Position numbers and translations under genes: made by a program. 64,000 bases of DNA from JAKJGV01 sp964617565. GTDB taxonomy: Bacteria > Verrucomicrobiota > Kiritimatiellia > CAIQIC01 > JAGNIJ01. The number at the start of each line of letters is the position of its first letter. Positions within the stretch are counted from its first letter, which is position 1. The DNA lies in assembly GCA_964617565.1 (NCBI GenBank), contig CAZTYH010000007.1:1-64000 (forward strand), written 5' to 3'. The notes beneath the pieces were generated by a model that made no database searches, was not told the DNA's origin, and saw only the letters and a program-made list of their open reading frames with translations. This document shows, one piece after another, positions 31,366-40,314 of this stretch.

Positions 31366-32580
31366 ATGACAATGACACAGGGGATACAGGATAAAGGAAA
31401 AAAGCGCGTGCTCATCCTTTCCGCCAGCGCGGGAACGGGACACCTGCGCGCCGCCGAGGCGCTCGCAAAAACCTTTCAGAAATCTCCAGAAGTCGCGGAA
31501 GTGCTCAACGACGATGCGCTCGAATATTCCGCCACCGGCATGTTTCGCGAACTCTATTCCACGCTGTATAACCGTCTCGTCCGCTCCGCCCCCTCTTTCG
31601 TCGGATGGTGGTACGACCGCAGTGACAAGCCTTTTAACACGGCACAACTTCGCTTGATTCTCGACCGCCTGAACACCGGCCCCCTGGTGTCTTTTATCCG
31701 CGACTTTCAACCGCACATCATTGTTTGCACTCATTTCATGCCTGCCAACGTGATCGCACACCTGATCGCGCGTCGCAGGCTTTCAGCACATCTCTCCACC
31801 GTCGTCACGGACTACGACATTCATGCGATGTGGCTTTCGAAGGCCTTCCACCGCTACTTCGTCGCGCTGGATGAGACAAAGATACACTTGATGGCGCTGG
31901 GACTTCCCGAAAAACGAATTACGGTCTCGGGAATTCCCGTAGACCCTGTTTTTTCCGCGCCCGTGGATGCCGATGCGGTGCGCAAGGATTACAAGCTTGC
32001 GCCCGACCGCGCCACGCTCCTCGTTTCCGCCGGTGCGCTCGGAGTTAGCCCGACGGAATCGGTGGTGCGACGCCTGTTGAATATTCAGCATCGCATACAG
32101 GCCGTTGTCATTTGCGGCAAGAACGAAGAGCTGCGCGGACGCGTCGAGAAACTCGCCGGAGGGGACACGGATGCCTTTCGAATCCTCGGGTACACCACCG
32201 AGATGCACAAATTGATGCGCATTGCGGATCTTTTCATCGGCAAGCCCGGCGGGCTGACCACTTCGGAATGTATGGTCTGCGGCCTCCCCATGGTGATCAT
32301 CGCTCCCATCCCCGGACAGGAAGATCGCAACAGCGATCACCTCCTCGAAAAAGGCTGCGCGATCAAGTGCAACGAAATCACGGTGCTGCCCTACAAGGTT
32401 GATCGCCTGCTGGACAAGCCGGAACGCATGCAGGCTATGCGCGAAAGCTGCCTCCGTCTCGCTCGGCCCGATGCCGCACAATGTATTGTGGACAGCCTGC
32501 TCAACGAGGCGGGACTGCCTCCGATGAAAGTGACCCGCCAGCTTCGCAAGAAAATGGTCCGCGAGGCGAAGGATTCATGA
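31366..32580 (+). CDS. MGDG-synthase/diacylglycerol-glycosyltransferase-like protein (GT28 type)
   Basis: 404 aa. The N-terminal VLILSASAGTGHLRAAEAL is the acceptor-side signature of MGDG synthases and UgtP. PHIIVCTHFMPANV and TVVTDYDIHAMW follow. The C-terminal donor domain has GKPGGLTTSECMVCGLPMVIIAPIPGQE, the UDP-sugar site. It should transfer a hexose to diacylglycerol at the inner membrane. Its TGA overlaps the GH1 start (ATGA), linking both genes. Confidence 0.85.
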   Translation: MTMTQGIQDKGKKRVLILSASAGTGHLRAAEALAKTFQKSPEVAEVLNDDALEYSATGMFRELYSTLYNRLVRSAPSFVGWWYDRSDKPFNTAQLRLILDRLNTGPLVSFIRDFQPHIIVCTHFMPANVIAHLIARRRLSAHLSTVVTDYDIHAMWLSKAFHRYFVALDETKIHLMALGLPEKRITVSGIPVDPVFSAPVDADAVRKDYKLAPDRATLLVSAGALGVSPTESVVRRLLNIQHRIQAVVICGKNEELRGRVEKLAGGDTDAFRILGYTTEMHKLMRIADLFIGKPGGLTTSECMVCGLPMVIIAPIPGQEDRNSDHLLEKGCAIKCNEITVLPYKVDRLLDKPERMQAMRESCLRLARPDAAQCIVDSLLNEAGLPPMKVTRQLRKKMVREAKDS

Positions 32581-34130
32581 ACGCGCAGGCCGCGTCCACC
32601 CCAACACCTTTCACACCGCCCGGGCAATTTCTCTGGGGCGTGGCCACTTCTGCCTATCAATCCGAGGGCGGATACAACGGAAAAAACCAGCCCCAGACCA
32701 ACTGGGCGGCCTGGGAAGTGCTTGGATATGCCATGCGTTCCGGACGTGCCGCAGATTTCTGGTCGCGCTTTGAGGAAGACTTCGAAACATGCCACCGGAT
32801 GGGCCTCAACGCTTTCCGCATGAGCGTTGAATGGAGCCGGATTCAGCCGACGCACGTCAATTACAAGAGCGCCCCGCCCGCCTTCGACCATCAGGCGCTC
32901 GATCACTACGCCGCCATGCTGGCGGCTTGCCGTCGCGCCGGACTTGAACCCCTCCTCACGCTTCATCATTTCGTCCATCCCGCATGGCTCGGAACCAACG
33001 CCTGGTTGAAGGAACACATCCCCGGGCTCTTCGCATCCTACGTACGCGAAACCGTTTTGCGCCTCAATCAAACGCTCACGGACAAATACGGGCTCGCGCC
33101 AGTCACTTTTTATGTGACCATCAACGAACCGAATACGCTGTTGATCAATACCTATCTCTCGCGCCTGTTTCCGTCGCGGCCTTTCGGCGGTGTCCGCCGC
33201 ATGCTGCGCGCCGCAGGCCACATGATGGCGGCACATGTGCTCGCCTATAACGCGATCCACGACCTGCACGAATCGCAAGGGTGGCCCACGCCGGCCGTCA
33301 CGCTGAACAACTACTGCACGGACCTTTACTGGTCTGATTTCGTCTTTCTCGATCTGCTGGCCTTTCGCGAGCGCGAAATCGCTGCGCGCGACCTCCAGGA
33401 CTACCTGCATAGCAAGGCGATCGCTTTTGAAAAGAGGCTGAACCAGGATCCGCGCCGCCTCGCCCCGGGCTTGATGCCGCAGTTGGGCGAGCTGTTGCGC
33501 CGCTTCATGATGAAGCGTGGCTTCCTGCAGTTCGACCCGCAACCGCTGGAGCCGTTCCTTCGAGAGGGCGAACGCTCGCCGCGTGCCCGATTCCTCGATT
33601 ACCTCGCGCTGGATTATTACGATCCATTCACCGCGCACCTGCTCCGCACGCCCTCTTTCGGAGATATTGAAATCGCGAACCACTCCCTCGGCGCGCGGCT
33701 GATGAGCAGCGTCACCAGCAAGTGGTGGGATTGGCATGTGCTGCCCGAAGGCTTGGGTTTGTTCTGCCGCCATTACTCGGAAGCGTTCGGCGGCCGCCCT
33801 GTCCTCATCGCCGAAAACGGGATGGCCCTTCGCAGGAAGAAAAACAACCAGACATCTCGTCGGCGCGACCGCGTCACGCGCAGCGAGTATCTGCGCGCCC
33901 ACATTGAGCAAGTGGTGCGGCTCACGGAATCCGGCGTGCCCGTTTTCGGATATATGCACTGGTCGTTGTTCGACAACTACGAATGGGGCACCTACACCCC
34001 GCGCTTCGGGCTGTTCTCGCTCGATTACACAAAAGGGACCAACCGCCTGGCGGAAGACCACCTCGGGGACCGGCCTTCGGAGACTTACGCAGAATTAATT
34101 GCCGACGCGCGCCGCCGGATGGACCGATAG
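32577..34130 (+). CDS. Glycoside hydrolase family 1, cytoplasmic
   Basis: 517 aa from the ATG at 32577, inside the preceding stop. GH1 features: FLWGVATSAYQSEGG, FRMSVEWSRIQP, the acid/base E184 in VTINEPN, the nucleophile E413 in LIAENG, and the C-terminal GYMHWSLFDNYEW. There is no signal peptide. The region between the two glutamates (about 260-345) is unlike common beta-glucosidases. Because it is translationally coupled to a galactolipid-type synthase, a glycolipid is a plausible substrate; in plants the GH1 enzyme SFR2 remodels MGDG. That link is inference. Confidence 0.9.
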   Translation: MNAQAASTPTPFTPPGQFLWGVATSAYQSEGGYNGKNQPQTNWAAWEVLGYAMRSGRAADFWSRFEEDFETCHRMGLNAFRMSVEWSRIQPTHVNYKSAPPAFDHQALDHYAAMLAACRRAGLEPLLTLHHFVHPAWLGTNAWLKEHIPGLFASYVRETVLRLNQTLTDKYGLAPVTFYVTINEPNTLLINTYLSRLFPSRPFGGVRRMLRAAGHMMAAHVLAYNAIHDLHESQGWPTPAVTLNNYCTDLYWSDFVFLDLLAFREREIAARDLQDYLHSKAIAFEKRLNQDPRRLAPGLMPQLGELLRRFMMKRGFLQFDPQPLEPFLREGERSPRARFLDYLALDYYDPFTAHLLRTPSFGDIEIANHSLGARLMSSVTSKWWDWHVLPEGLGLFCRHYSEAFGGRPVLIAENGMALRRKKNNQTSRRRDRVTRSEYLRAHIEQVVRLTESGVPVFGYMHWSLFDNYEWGTYTPRFGLFSLDYTKGTNRLAEDHLGDRPSETYAELIADARRRMDR

Positions 34131-34135
34131 AGAGC

Positions 34136-34687
34136 TCAGGGCATCTGTACATCCGGAACGGACCGCTCCACCGCGCTTTGAATTTCGAAAAACTCTTCTT
34201 TGCCGAAATGAAACATGCCGGCAATCAGGTTGGAGGGAAAGATTTCGATGCGTGTATTGAGATCACGGACGTTCGCGTTGTAGAAACGACGCGCCGCCTG
34301 AATTCGGTCCTCCGTGTTGGCCAACTCGCGCTGCAGTTCGAGAAAGTGCCGGCTCGCCTTCAATTCCGGATAATTCTCCACCACGAGCAGCAGGCGTTTC
34401 AACGATTCCACCAACATGTTCTCATCCTGCGCCTGGCTGCCCGGCGAGCCCATGGACGCCAGCGCGCGCGTCCTCGCCTCCGTCACCCGCTCAAACACAG
34501 ACGCTTCATGCCGCGCATAGCCCTTCACCGTTTCCACCAGGTTCGGAACCAGGTCATATCGGCGCTTCAACTCGGTCTCAATACCCGACCACGCCTCATG
34601 GCAATGATTCCGCAACCGCACGAGCGAGTTGTAGGCCGCAATGCCCCAGACCAGCAACACCACAGGAATGATAATCAGAATCTCCAC
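34136..34687 (-). CDS. lemA: LemA family protein
   Basis: 183 aa. One N-terminal membrane helix (residues 3-20), then a helical domain with the family signatures YNSLVRLRNHCHEAWSGIETELKRRYDLVPNL and RRFYNANVRDLN. Function in the family is unclear. It starts 1 bp after the stop of the next upstream gene, a pairing commonly seen for LemA. It converges with the GH1 gene (5-bp gap). Confidence 0.93.
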   Translation of the reverse strand: MEILIIIPVVLLVWGIAAYNSLVRLRNHCHEAWSGIETELKRRYDLVPNLVETVKGYARHEASVFERVTEARTRALASMGSPGSQAQDENMLVESLKRLLLVVENYPELKASRHFLELQRELANTEDRIQAARRFYNANVRDLNTRIEIFPSNLIAGMFHFGKEEFFEIQSAVERSVPDVQMP

Positions 34688-34688
34688 C

Positions 34689-35417
34689 TCAAGTACTCCT
34701 TCCCGGATAGACGGCAGGACGCGGTTCGGACGATCCGATCAGCGCGCCCCGCTCCTTGAGCAAATATTCCGGCAAACCATCCAGCAATCCCTCCACCAGC
34801 GCGGTGGCCGCCTCAAAATCGGCCATCGTGAAGCGCTTGCTCCGGCTTGCGATCACGGCCTGCGGCCCGAACTCGACCACGAACATCGGCGTGTCCAGCA
34901 TGTGCTGGATGGCTCGCGCATGCAAAACGTCGAAGGCCCATTTTCTGTCCGACGACCAGACGTGAAACCGGCGGCTGAATTCGGCGGACTCGAAATTAAT
35001 ATCCTCCAGCCCGAAAAAACCGGCCACCTTGTCGAAGAATCCTTCGGGACGAATCACCATCGGCTTCAGCGGCACGAGACTGGAAAGGATCACCGCGGAG
35101 AAATAATGGTGATGCGTTTGCCGTCCATGTTTTCCGTATGAGTACGTTTCGTAATGAAAATCAAATCCGAGAAAATCCCGTTCGCCCCACTTCCCGATCA
35201 TGGTATTGAATGCGTAACGATTGCTTCCCTGTTGCAGCGCGCGGAAGGATCCGGCGCGATCCGCAAGATAAGAATCGCGCTCGGACACAAATCGCATGCC
35301 GCGGCCTGCCGCCCATTCCGACATCTCCCGCCGGCGCTTTTGCTTCGCCTGCCAGTCCAGGATGAAGACGACACCCGCGACCAGGACGAACAGCAGTATC
35401 ATGACAATCGGATCCAC
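34689..35417 (-). CDS. Membrane-anchored protein paired with LemA, unknown function
   Basis: 242 aa. One N-terminal helix (about residues 5-24), then a soluble cytoplasmic-type domain with GFDFHYETYSYGKHGRQTHHHYFSAV and DINFESAEFSRRF. This resembles the uncharacterised partners often encoded beside lemA (DUF3137-like), but I cannot assign it firmly. Likely expressed together with lemA. Confidence 0.7.
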   Translation of the reverse strand: MDPIVMILLFVLVAGVVFILDWQAKQKRRREMSEWAAGRGMRFVSERDSYLADRAGSFRALQQGSNRYAFNTMIGKWGERDFLGFDFHYETYSYGKHGRQTHHHYFSAVILSSLVPLKPMVIRPEGFFDKVAGFFGLEDINFESAEFSRRFHVWSSDRKWAFDVLHARAIQHMLDTPMFVVEFGPQAVIASRSKRFTMADFEAATALVEGLLDGLPEYLLKERGALIGSSEPRPAVYPGRST

Positions 35418-35453
35418 GCGGCAACCCTTCCTTGCTCCGGCGCCAAACCGGCC

Positions 35454-36083
35454 TCACCATTCGCGTTTCAACTGTATACTGGTTGAAGACTCCCGCTCGT
35501 TAAGCGACTCATGCACGATCCAGAGCGCGCGGCCTCCAAGCCCCAATTCAATCCGGCGCAATAGATAGCCCTGCTCCTCGCTCGGATCAAATCGCAAAAC
35601 AACATCCGTGCCGGACAGGGGCCGGCTGCGATCCTGCCGTCCGACCGTCCGATCATACAGATCGAGCGCCTGTCGTATTCGAACCGTGCTCAACGTCACC
35701 GGCCGCGCCTGGCCGTTTTCGGCCTGCATCGGGAGCCTCGGCCGGCTTTCATCCTCAACAAGCACCAGCGGCACGCCTGTGCGCAAGACGGTTTCCATGA
35801 CACTGCGATCCGCCCGGCGAAGCTGCGATTCTTCCACGCTCCCGTAAAGAGCAATCGCGTCATCGCGATCCAGAAGCGACAACCTCAACGCGAGCGTGTT
35901 CGTATCAATGCGCTCGCCATCCCAGTAGATGCCCCCTTCGGCGTCAACGTACAGCGACACCACGGCTCCCTCATCCGCAACACGCAGCTCTTCCACCGGC
36001 GCCTCGGCAGACCAGGCCCTATCCGGGCACGCCGCGGCAAGCATGAGCGCGCAAATCAACAGGCGTATCTTTCGTCCTCTCAT
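35454..36083 (-). CDS. Secreted protein with ExbD/TolR-like periplasmic domain
   Basis: 209 aa from the ATG at 36083; a longer frame adds 13 residues before the signal peptide. Signal peptide residues 1-25 (cleavage near AWSA). The core VVSLYVDAEGGIYWDGERIDTNTLALRL and VMETVLRTGVPLVLVED follows the strand/loop pattern of the ExbD periplasmic domain, but the usual membrane anchor is replaced by a cleavable signal. No ExbB gene is nearby. Lies 36 bp upstream of the LemA-partner gene. Confidence 0.6.
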   Translation of the reverse strand: MRGRKIRLLICALMLAAACPDRAWSAEAPVEELRVADEGAVVSLYVDAEGGIYWDGERIDTNTLALRLSLLDRDDAIALYGSVEESQLRRADRSVMETVLRTGVPLVLVEDESRPRLPMQAENGQARPVTLSTVRIRQALDLYDRTVGRQDRSRPLSGTDVVLRFDPSEEQGYLLRRIELGLGGRALWIVHESLNERESSTSIQLKREW

Positions 36084-36162
36084 CGCACGTATATCTCTTT
36101 CATACCAGTAACCCGCGCCCATCGCCGCCTGTCAAGCAAGCAACACCTGCGTTCCGTCGCAG

Positions 36163-36230
36163 TTTTTTCCAAAGGTTGGAAAAAAGCCCGAAAAAAGTTC
36201 CAATGTCTGGAAAACGACATAAAGTGTCGT
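36163..36230. promoter_or_regulatory. Three consecutive hairpins upstream of mtfA
   Basis: Hairpin 1: TTTTTTCCAA (36163-36172), 3-nt loop, TTGGAAAAAA (36176-36185). Hairpin 2: TTCCA (36198-36202) and TGGAA (36208-36212). Hairpin 3: ACGACA (36214-36219) and TGTCGT (36225-36230), ending 4 bases before the mtfA ATG. They fill the divergent gap between the ExbD-like gene and mtfA, so a double-sided operator or 5' leader is possible. Confidence 0.55.
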
Positions 36231-36234
36231 TGTT

Positions 36235-37068
36235 ATGATGCAGGTATTCATACTGCTCGGCCTCGTTCTCGCGCCCGTGCTGGCGATTTCATGGGCTCGC
36301 ACACGCCGCGAATCACGCCGCCGCACCCTGCGCACGCGCCCTTTCCCCGACCCGTGGCGCGCGATGCTGGACCGGAATGTCGCGCTATACCCGCGGCTGC
36401 CGGAGGCGCTTAAAACAGAGCTCCATGGGCTCATCCATATTTTCCTCGATGAAAAACATTTCGAGGGCGCGGGCGGGCTGGTTCTCACGGAGGAAATTCG
36501 CCTCACGATCGCCGCGCAAGCCTGCATCCTGCTGCTCAACCGCAAAACGGATGTTTATCCGCGCCTTCAGTCCATCGTCATTTATCCGCACGAGTTCGAT
36601 GTGCCGACGGCGCGCGCCTTCTCTTCGGGGCATTACGTCAATGACACGGAAACGCGGCTCGGTGAATCATGGCGTACCGGCGCGGTCGTGCTCGCATGGG
36701 ATCATGTGCTTCAATCCTCGCGAGACCTTCACGACGGGCACAACCTGGTCTTTCACGAATTCGCCCATCAGCTCGACCAGGAGAGCGGAGAAGCCGACGG
36801 CGCCCCCGCGCTCGATCGCGCCTCCCACTACCTGGCGTGGGCCCGCGTGCTGAGCCGCGATTACGAAGACCTGCGCCGACGCGTGGCACAGGAGCTGCCT
36901 TCTTTCATGGATCAATACGGAGCAACAAACGAAGCGGAATTCTTTGCCGTCGCCACGGAATTCTTCTTCGAACAGCCGGATTTATTGCGCAGGCAGTATC
37001 CGGAACTCTATAATGAACTCAAATCGTTCTACAAACAAAACCCTGGAGAATACCGGGAACCGGAATGA
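36235..37068 (+). CDS. mtfA: MtfA-like zinc metallopeptidase (M90 family)
   Basis: 277 aa. An N-terminal membrane helix (residues 3-20) precedes the MtfA domain. The zinc site is HEFAHQLD (His174, Glu175, His178), with the third ligand expected in TNEAEFFAVATEFFFEQP. In E. coli MtfA binds the glucose repressor Mlc and has aminopeptidase activity; no Mlc homologue is seen here. It heads a tightly packed run whose next gene overlaps its stop by 4 bp. Confidence 0.92.
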   Translation: MMQVFILLGLVLAPVLAISWARTRRESRRRTLRTRPFPDPWRAMLDRNVALYPRLPEALKTELHGLIHIFLDEKHFEGAGGLVLTEEIRLTIAAQACILLLNRKTDVYPRLQSIVIYPHEFDVPTARAFSSGHYVNDTETRLGESWRTGAVVLAWDHVLQSSRDLHDGHNLVFHEFAHQLDQESGEADGAPALDRASHYLAWARVLSRDYEDLRRRVAQELPSFMDQYGATNEAEFFAVATEFFFEQPDLLRRQYPELYNELKSFYKQNPGEYREPE

Positions 37069-38108
37069 AATCCTTTTTTCAACGTTCCTGCCTGCTCATG
37101 TTGCTGCTGCTTGTATCCGCAGCGGTCCCCGGCTGCCGGCTACAGCGACTGCATGAAGACGACCCGGCGGCTCAGGACGCCTTCGCCTATGCGCGCAGGC
37201 TCGGGCGCGGCATGAATCTCGGGAACGCGCTGGAGGCTCCGACGGAAGGCGCATGGGGCATAACCATTCAGCCTGAATACTTCGAACGGATTCGCAAGGC
37301 GGGCTTCGACTCGGTCCGCATACCGATCCGCTGGAGCGCGCACGCCGGCGCCGAACCGCCTTATGCCGTTTCAGATGCATTCTTCCGCCGTATTGACGAG
37401 ATCCTCGATTCAGCACTGGCCCAAGAACTGGCCGTCGTGATCAATATCCATCATTACGAAGAACTCATGAAAGATCCTGCCGCGCACCTGCCGCGATTTC
37501 TAGCGCTCTGGCGGCAAATCAGCGAACGCTACCGAAACCATCCTGCCGCACTTTCTTTTGAACTGCTCAATGAACCAGCGGACACTCTCAACCCCGCGTT
37601 GTGGAACGAGTATCTGCGCCACGGCCTTGCAGCCGTCCGCGAATCCAATCCAACCCGGGTCCTGATTATCGGAACAGCCGAATGGGGCGGGCTCCGCGCC
37701 CTTGACCAACTGGAGCTGCCCGAAAGCGACCGGAACCTTATCGTCACTTTCCATTATTACGAGCCCTTTCCCTTCACGCATCAGGGCGCGGAATGGGTCG
37801 GCAACAGCGACCGCTGGATGGGCACGACATGGGAGGGCACTCCACCCGAAAAGCAGGCGGTCGTAGACGATCTCGACCGCGCGATGCAGTGGGCCGCCTT
37901 TCACGAGCGACCTCTATACATGGGCGAGTTTGGGGCATATAGAAAAGCGGAGATGGATGCCCGTGTCCGCTGGACGGCTTTTGTGGCGCGGGAAGCGGAG
38001 GCTCGAGGAATCCCGTGGGCATACTGGGAATTCTGCTCGGGATTTGGCGTTTTTGATGCGGAAGCGAAGGCGTGGAGAAAGCCGTTGCTCGACGCACTGA
38101 CACCTTGA
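37065..38108 (+). CDS. GH5-family glycanase, lipoprotein
   Basis: 347 aa. The signal peptide ends in a lipobox VPGC (Cys24), so it should be lipid-anchored outside the inner membrane. Catalytic domain: GMNLGNALEAP, SVRIPIRWSAHA, IHHYEEL, the acid/base E170 in ELLNEP, VTFHYYEPFPFTHQGAEW and the nucleophile E288 in MGEFGAY. GH5 enzymes of this type cut beta-glucans or mannans. The start overlaps the mtfA stop, which is unusual for a secreted glycanase. Confidence 0.92.
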   Translation: MKSFFQRSCLLMLLLLVSAAVPGCRLQRLHEDDPAAQDAFAYARRLGRGMNLGNALEAPTEGAWGITIQPEYFERIRKAGFDSVRIPIRWSAHAGAEPPYAVSDAFFRRIDEILDSALAQELAVVINIHHYEELMKDPAAHLPRFLALWRQISERYRNHPAALSFELLNEPADTLNPALWNEYLRHGLAAVRESNPTRVLIIGTAEWGGLRALDQLELPESDRNLIVTFHYYEPFPFTHQGAEWVGNSDRWMGTTWEGTPPEKQAVVDDLDRAMQWAAFHERPLYMGEFGAYRKAEMDARVRWTAFVAREAEARGIPWAYWEFCSGFGVFDAEAKAWRKPLLDALTP

Positions 38109-38851
38109 TGAGGCTTCTAATTTACAACATCCGGTACGGCACAGGCACGGGAAGCAAATTCCATCTTCCCCTGCCCTTCCTGGGCTACCTGCGCAACACC
38201 TCCGCCAACCTGCAGCGCATCACCGACTTTATCAAGGGATATGAACCCGACATCGTCGGCCTGATCGAAGTTGACAGCGGCTCATTCCGCACGGACCGGA
38301 GCAACCAGGCCGAACAAATTGCAAACGCCCTTGACCACTTCCACGTTTACCAGGGCAAGTACGGATCCAAATCGCTGCTCGGCCGCCTTCCGGTTTTCAA
38401 CAAGCAGGTCAACGCGTTTCTCACCAGCAACGAGATCCGTACGCCCCGCTTCCATTATTTTCGCGAAGGGGTCAAACGCCTGGTCATCGAACTGGAGTTG
38501 AACGACCTCACGGTCTTTCTCGTTCACCTCTCCATCACGTTCCGCCATCGGCACCACCAGCTTCGCGACCTCTACGCCCTCGTCAAAGGCGCCAATCGCC
38601 CTGTCATTGTCGCCGGCGATTTCAATCCGCTCTGGGGCGACACGGAAATGGAACTTTTCCTGGCCGCCACCGGCCTGCGCAACGCCAACGCCCGCAGCCT
38701 TCCCTCGTTCCCGAGCTGGATGCCGCACCGTCAACTCGACTTCATTCTGCACAGCCCCAACATTCGAATCAACCGTTTCGAAATCCCGCACATCAGGCTT
38801 TCCGACCATCTCCCGCTGGTGTGCGACTTCGAGGTGGAGCCGCCATCGTGA
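38108..38851 (+). CDS. Endonuclease/exonuclease/phosphatase-family protein
   Basis: 247 aa from the ATG at 38108, which shares a base with the GH5 stop (TGATG). Motifs of the EEP fold: LIYNIRYG, the metal ligand E in IVGLIEVD, VHLSITFRHR, VAGDFNP and the final LSDHLPLVCDFE. There is no signal peptide. The family includes DNases, phosphodiesterases and sphingomyelinases. Its position beside a phospholipase-D-type gene favours a lipid substrate, weakly. Confidence 0.82.
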   Translation: MRLLIYNIRYGTGTGSKFHLPLPFLGYLRNTSANLQRITDFIKGYEPDIVGLIEVDSGSFRTDRSNQAEQIANALDHFHVYQGKYGSKSLLGRLPVFNKQVNAFLTSNEIRTPRFHYFREGVKRLVIELELNDLTVFLVHLSITFRHRHHQLRDLYALVKGANRPVIVAGDFNPLWGDTEMELFLAATGLRNANARSLPSFPSWMPHRQLDFILHSPNIRINRFEIPHIRLSDHLPLVCDFEVEPPS

Positions 38852-40299
38852 TCGAAACGCTGAAGCAAATCTGGCCCATATTGACGGCACTCGCCGTCAT
38901 CCTGCTCGCGCTGGTCACCGCGGGTCACGCCGTCATCTACAAAAGAAATCCCCGCTCGGCGGTCGCGTGGCTCGGGGTCATCCTGATGTTTCCGCTGGTC
39001 GGCGCGCTGCTCTACATCCTGCTCGGCATCAACCGCATTCAACGGCGGGCCTCTGACCTGCGCAGCCGCGAGCGCGCGACCCAAAGCCCCCTGACGACGC
39101 AGGCCTGCAGCTTGAAGGAACTCGCCAACCGGTTGCCGAACGATGTCGAATACCTTGCCACGCTGGCCCACCTCGTGAACCGCGTCACCGGAACTCCGCT
39201 GCTGAAAGGTAACCATATCCGGCCGATGCTGAACGGCGACGAAGCCTATCCCTTCATGATCGAAGCCCTGGAAGCCGCACAGCACTCGATTACGCTCTGC
39301 ACCTATATTTTCGCGCACGACAGGGCGGGTAAAATGTTCACGAAAGCGCTTGGCGATGCCGTTCGCCGCGGCGTGGAGGTGCGCGTGCTGATAGACTACG
39401 CCGGCTCGCGCTATTCCTTTCCACCCGTGGAGATCCCTTTGCGGCGCGCCGGGGTGCGCACCGCTTTGTTTATGCCCACCCTCAACCCGCTGCGCACCGC
39501 CTACACCAACCTGCGCAGCCACCGGAAGATCCTCGTCGTGGATGGCCGCATCGGATTCACCGGGGGGATCAACATCCGCAACGACAACCTGCTGAAGGAG
39601 AAGCCGCGCTTTCCTGTTCAGGACATCCACTTCCGGATGGAAGGCCCCGTTGTGAACCAACTGCAGCAGGCGTTCGCAGAAGACTGGGCTTTTACCACGC
39701 GCGAAAAGCTCACCGGCGAGCCCTGGTTCGTTCCGATAGAAACCGCCGGCAGCGTGATCGCCCGCGGGATCACCGACGGCCCCGACGAAGACTACGACAA
39801 GCTGCGCCAGACGATTCTCGGCGCGCTCGCCTGCGCGCGCCGCAAAATCCGCGTCATGACCCCCTATTTTCTTCCCGACTCCGACCTGATCGCCGTGCTC
39901 AACACCGCGGCGCTGCGCGGAGTGGACGTGGAAATCTTTGTGCCGCAAAAAAACAATTTGCGCCTCGTCGGATGGGCCATTCGCGCCCATCTCTGGCAGG
40001 TCCTGGAACGCGGCTGCAAAGTGTACCTCACCGCGCCGCCGTTCGAGCACACGAAGATCATGACCGTGGACGACACGTGGAGCCTGGTCGGTTCAGCGAA
40101 CTGGGATCCGCGAAGCCTGCGCCTGAACTTCGAGTTCAATGTCGAAGCCTACTCGGTCGAGCTGGCGGGCGCGTTGAATGGAATTATTGACCGCAAATGC
40201 GATACGGCACGCCAGGTCACGCTTGCCGAAATGGATGCCCGGCGATTACCTGTCCGGCTGCGCGACGGAATCGCTCGATTATTTTTCCCTTACCTGTGA
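38848..40299 (+). CDS. cls: Cardiolipin synthase-like phospholipase D protein
   Basis: 483 aa from the GTG at 38848 (GTGA overlap with the previous stop). Two N-terminal membrane helices with the PLDc_N motif RNPRSAVAWLGVILMFPLVGALLYILLG. Two HKD sites: HRKILVVD (His225) and HTKIMTVD (His401), each followed by a GG or GS loop. Such enzymes join two phosphatidylglycerols, or PG and PE, into cardiolipin. The complete pair of active sites argues for an active enzyme. Confidence 0.92.
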   Translation: MIETLKQIWPILTALAVILLALVTAGHAVIYKRNPRSAVAWLGVILMFPLVGALLYILLGINRIQRRASDLRSRERATQSPLTTQACSLKELANRLPNDVEYLATLAHLVNRVTGTPLLKGNHIRPMLNGDEAYPFMIEALEAAQHSITLCTYIFAHDRAGKMFTKALGDAVRRGVEVRVLIDYAGSRYSFPPVEIPLRRAGVRTALFMPTLNPLRTAYTNLRSHRKILVVDGRIGFTGGINIRNDNLLKEKPRFPVQDIHFRMEGPVVNQLQQAFAEDWAFTTREKLTGEPWFVPIETAGSVIARGITDGPDEDYDKLRQTILGALACARRKIRVMTPYFLPDSDLIAVLNTAALRGVDVEIFVPQKNNLRLVGWAIRAHLWQVLERGCKVYLTAPPFEHTKIMTVDDTWSLVGSANWDPRSLRLNFEFNVEAYSVELAGALNGIIDRKCDTARQVTLAEMDARRLPVRLRDGIARLFFPYL

Positions 40300-40314
40300 G
40301 GATGACCTCCATAA

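Noticed and set aside
32481..32576. Longer start for the GH1 protein
   Set aside because: It would overlap the preceding glycosyltransferase by about 100 bp; the ATG at 32577 forms a normal ATGA junction and matches the family N terminus.
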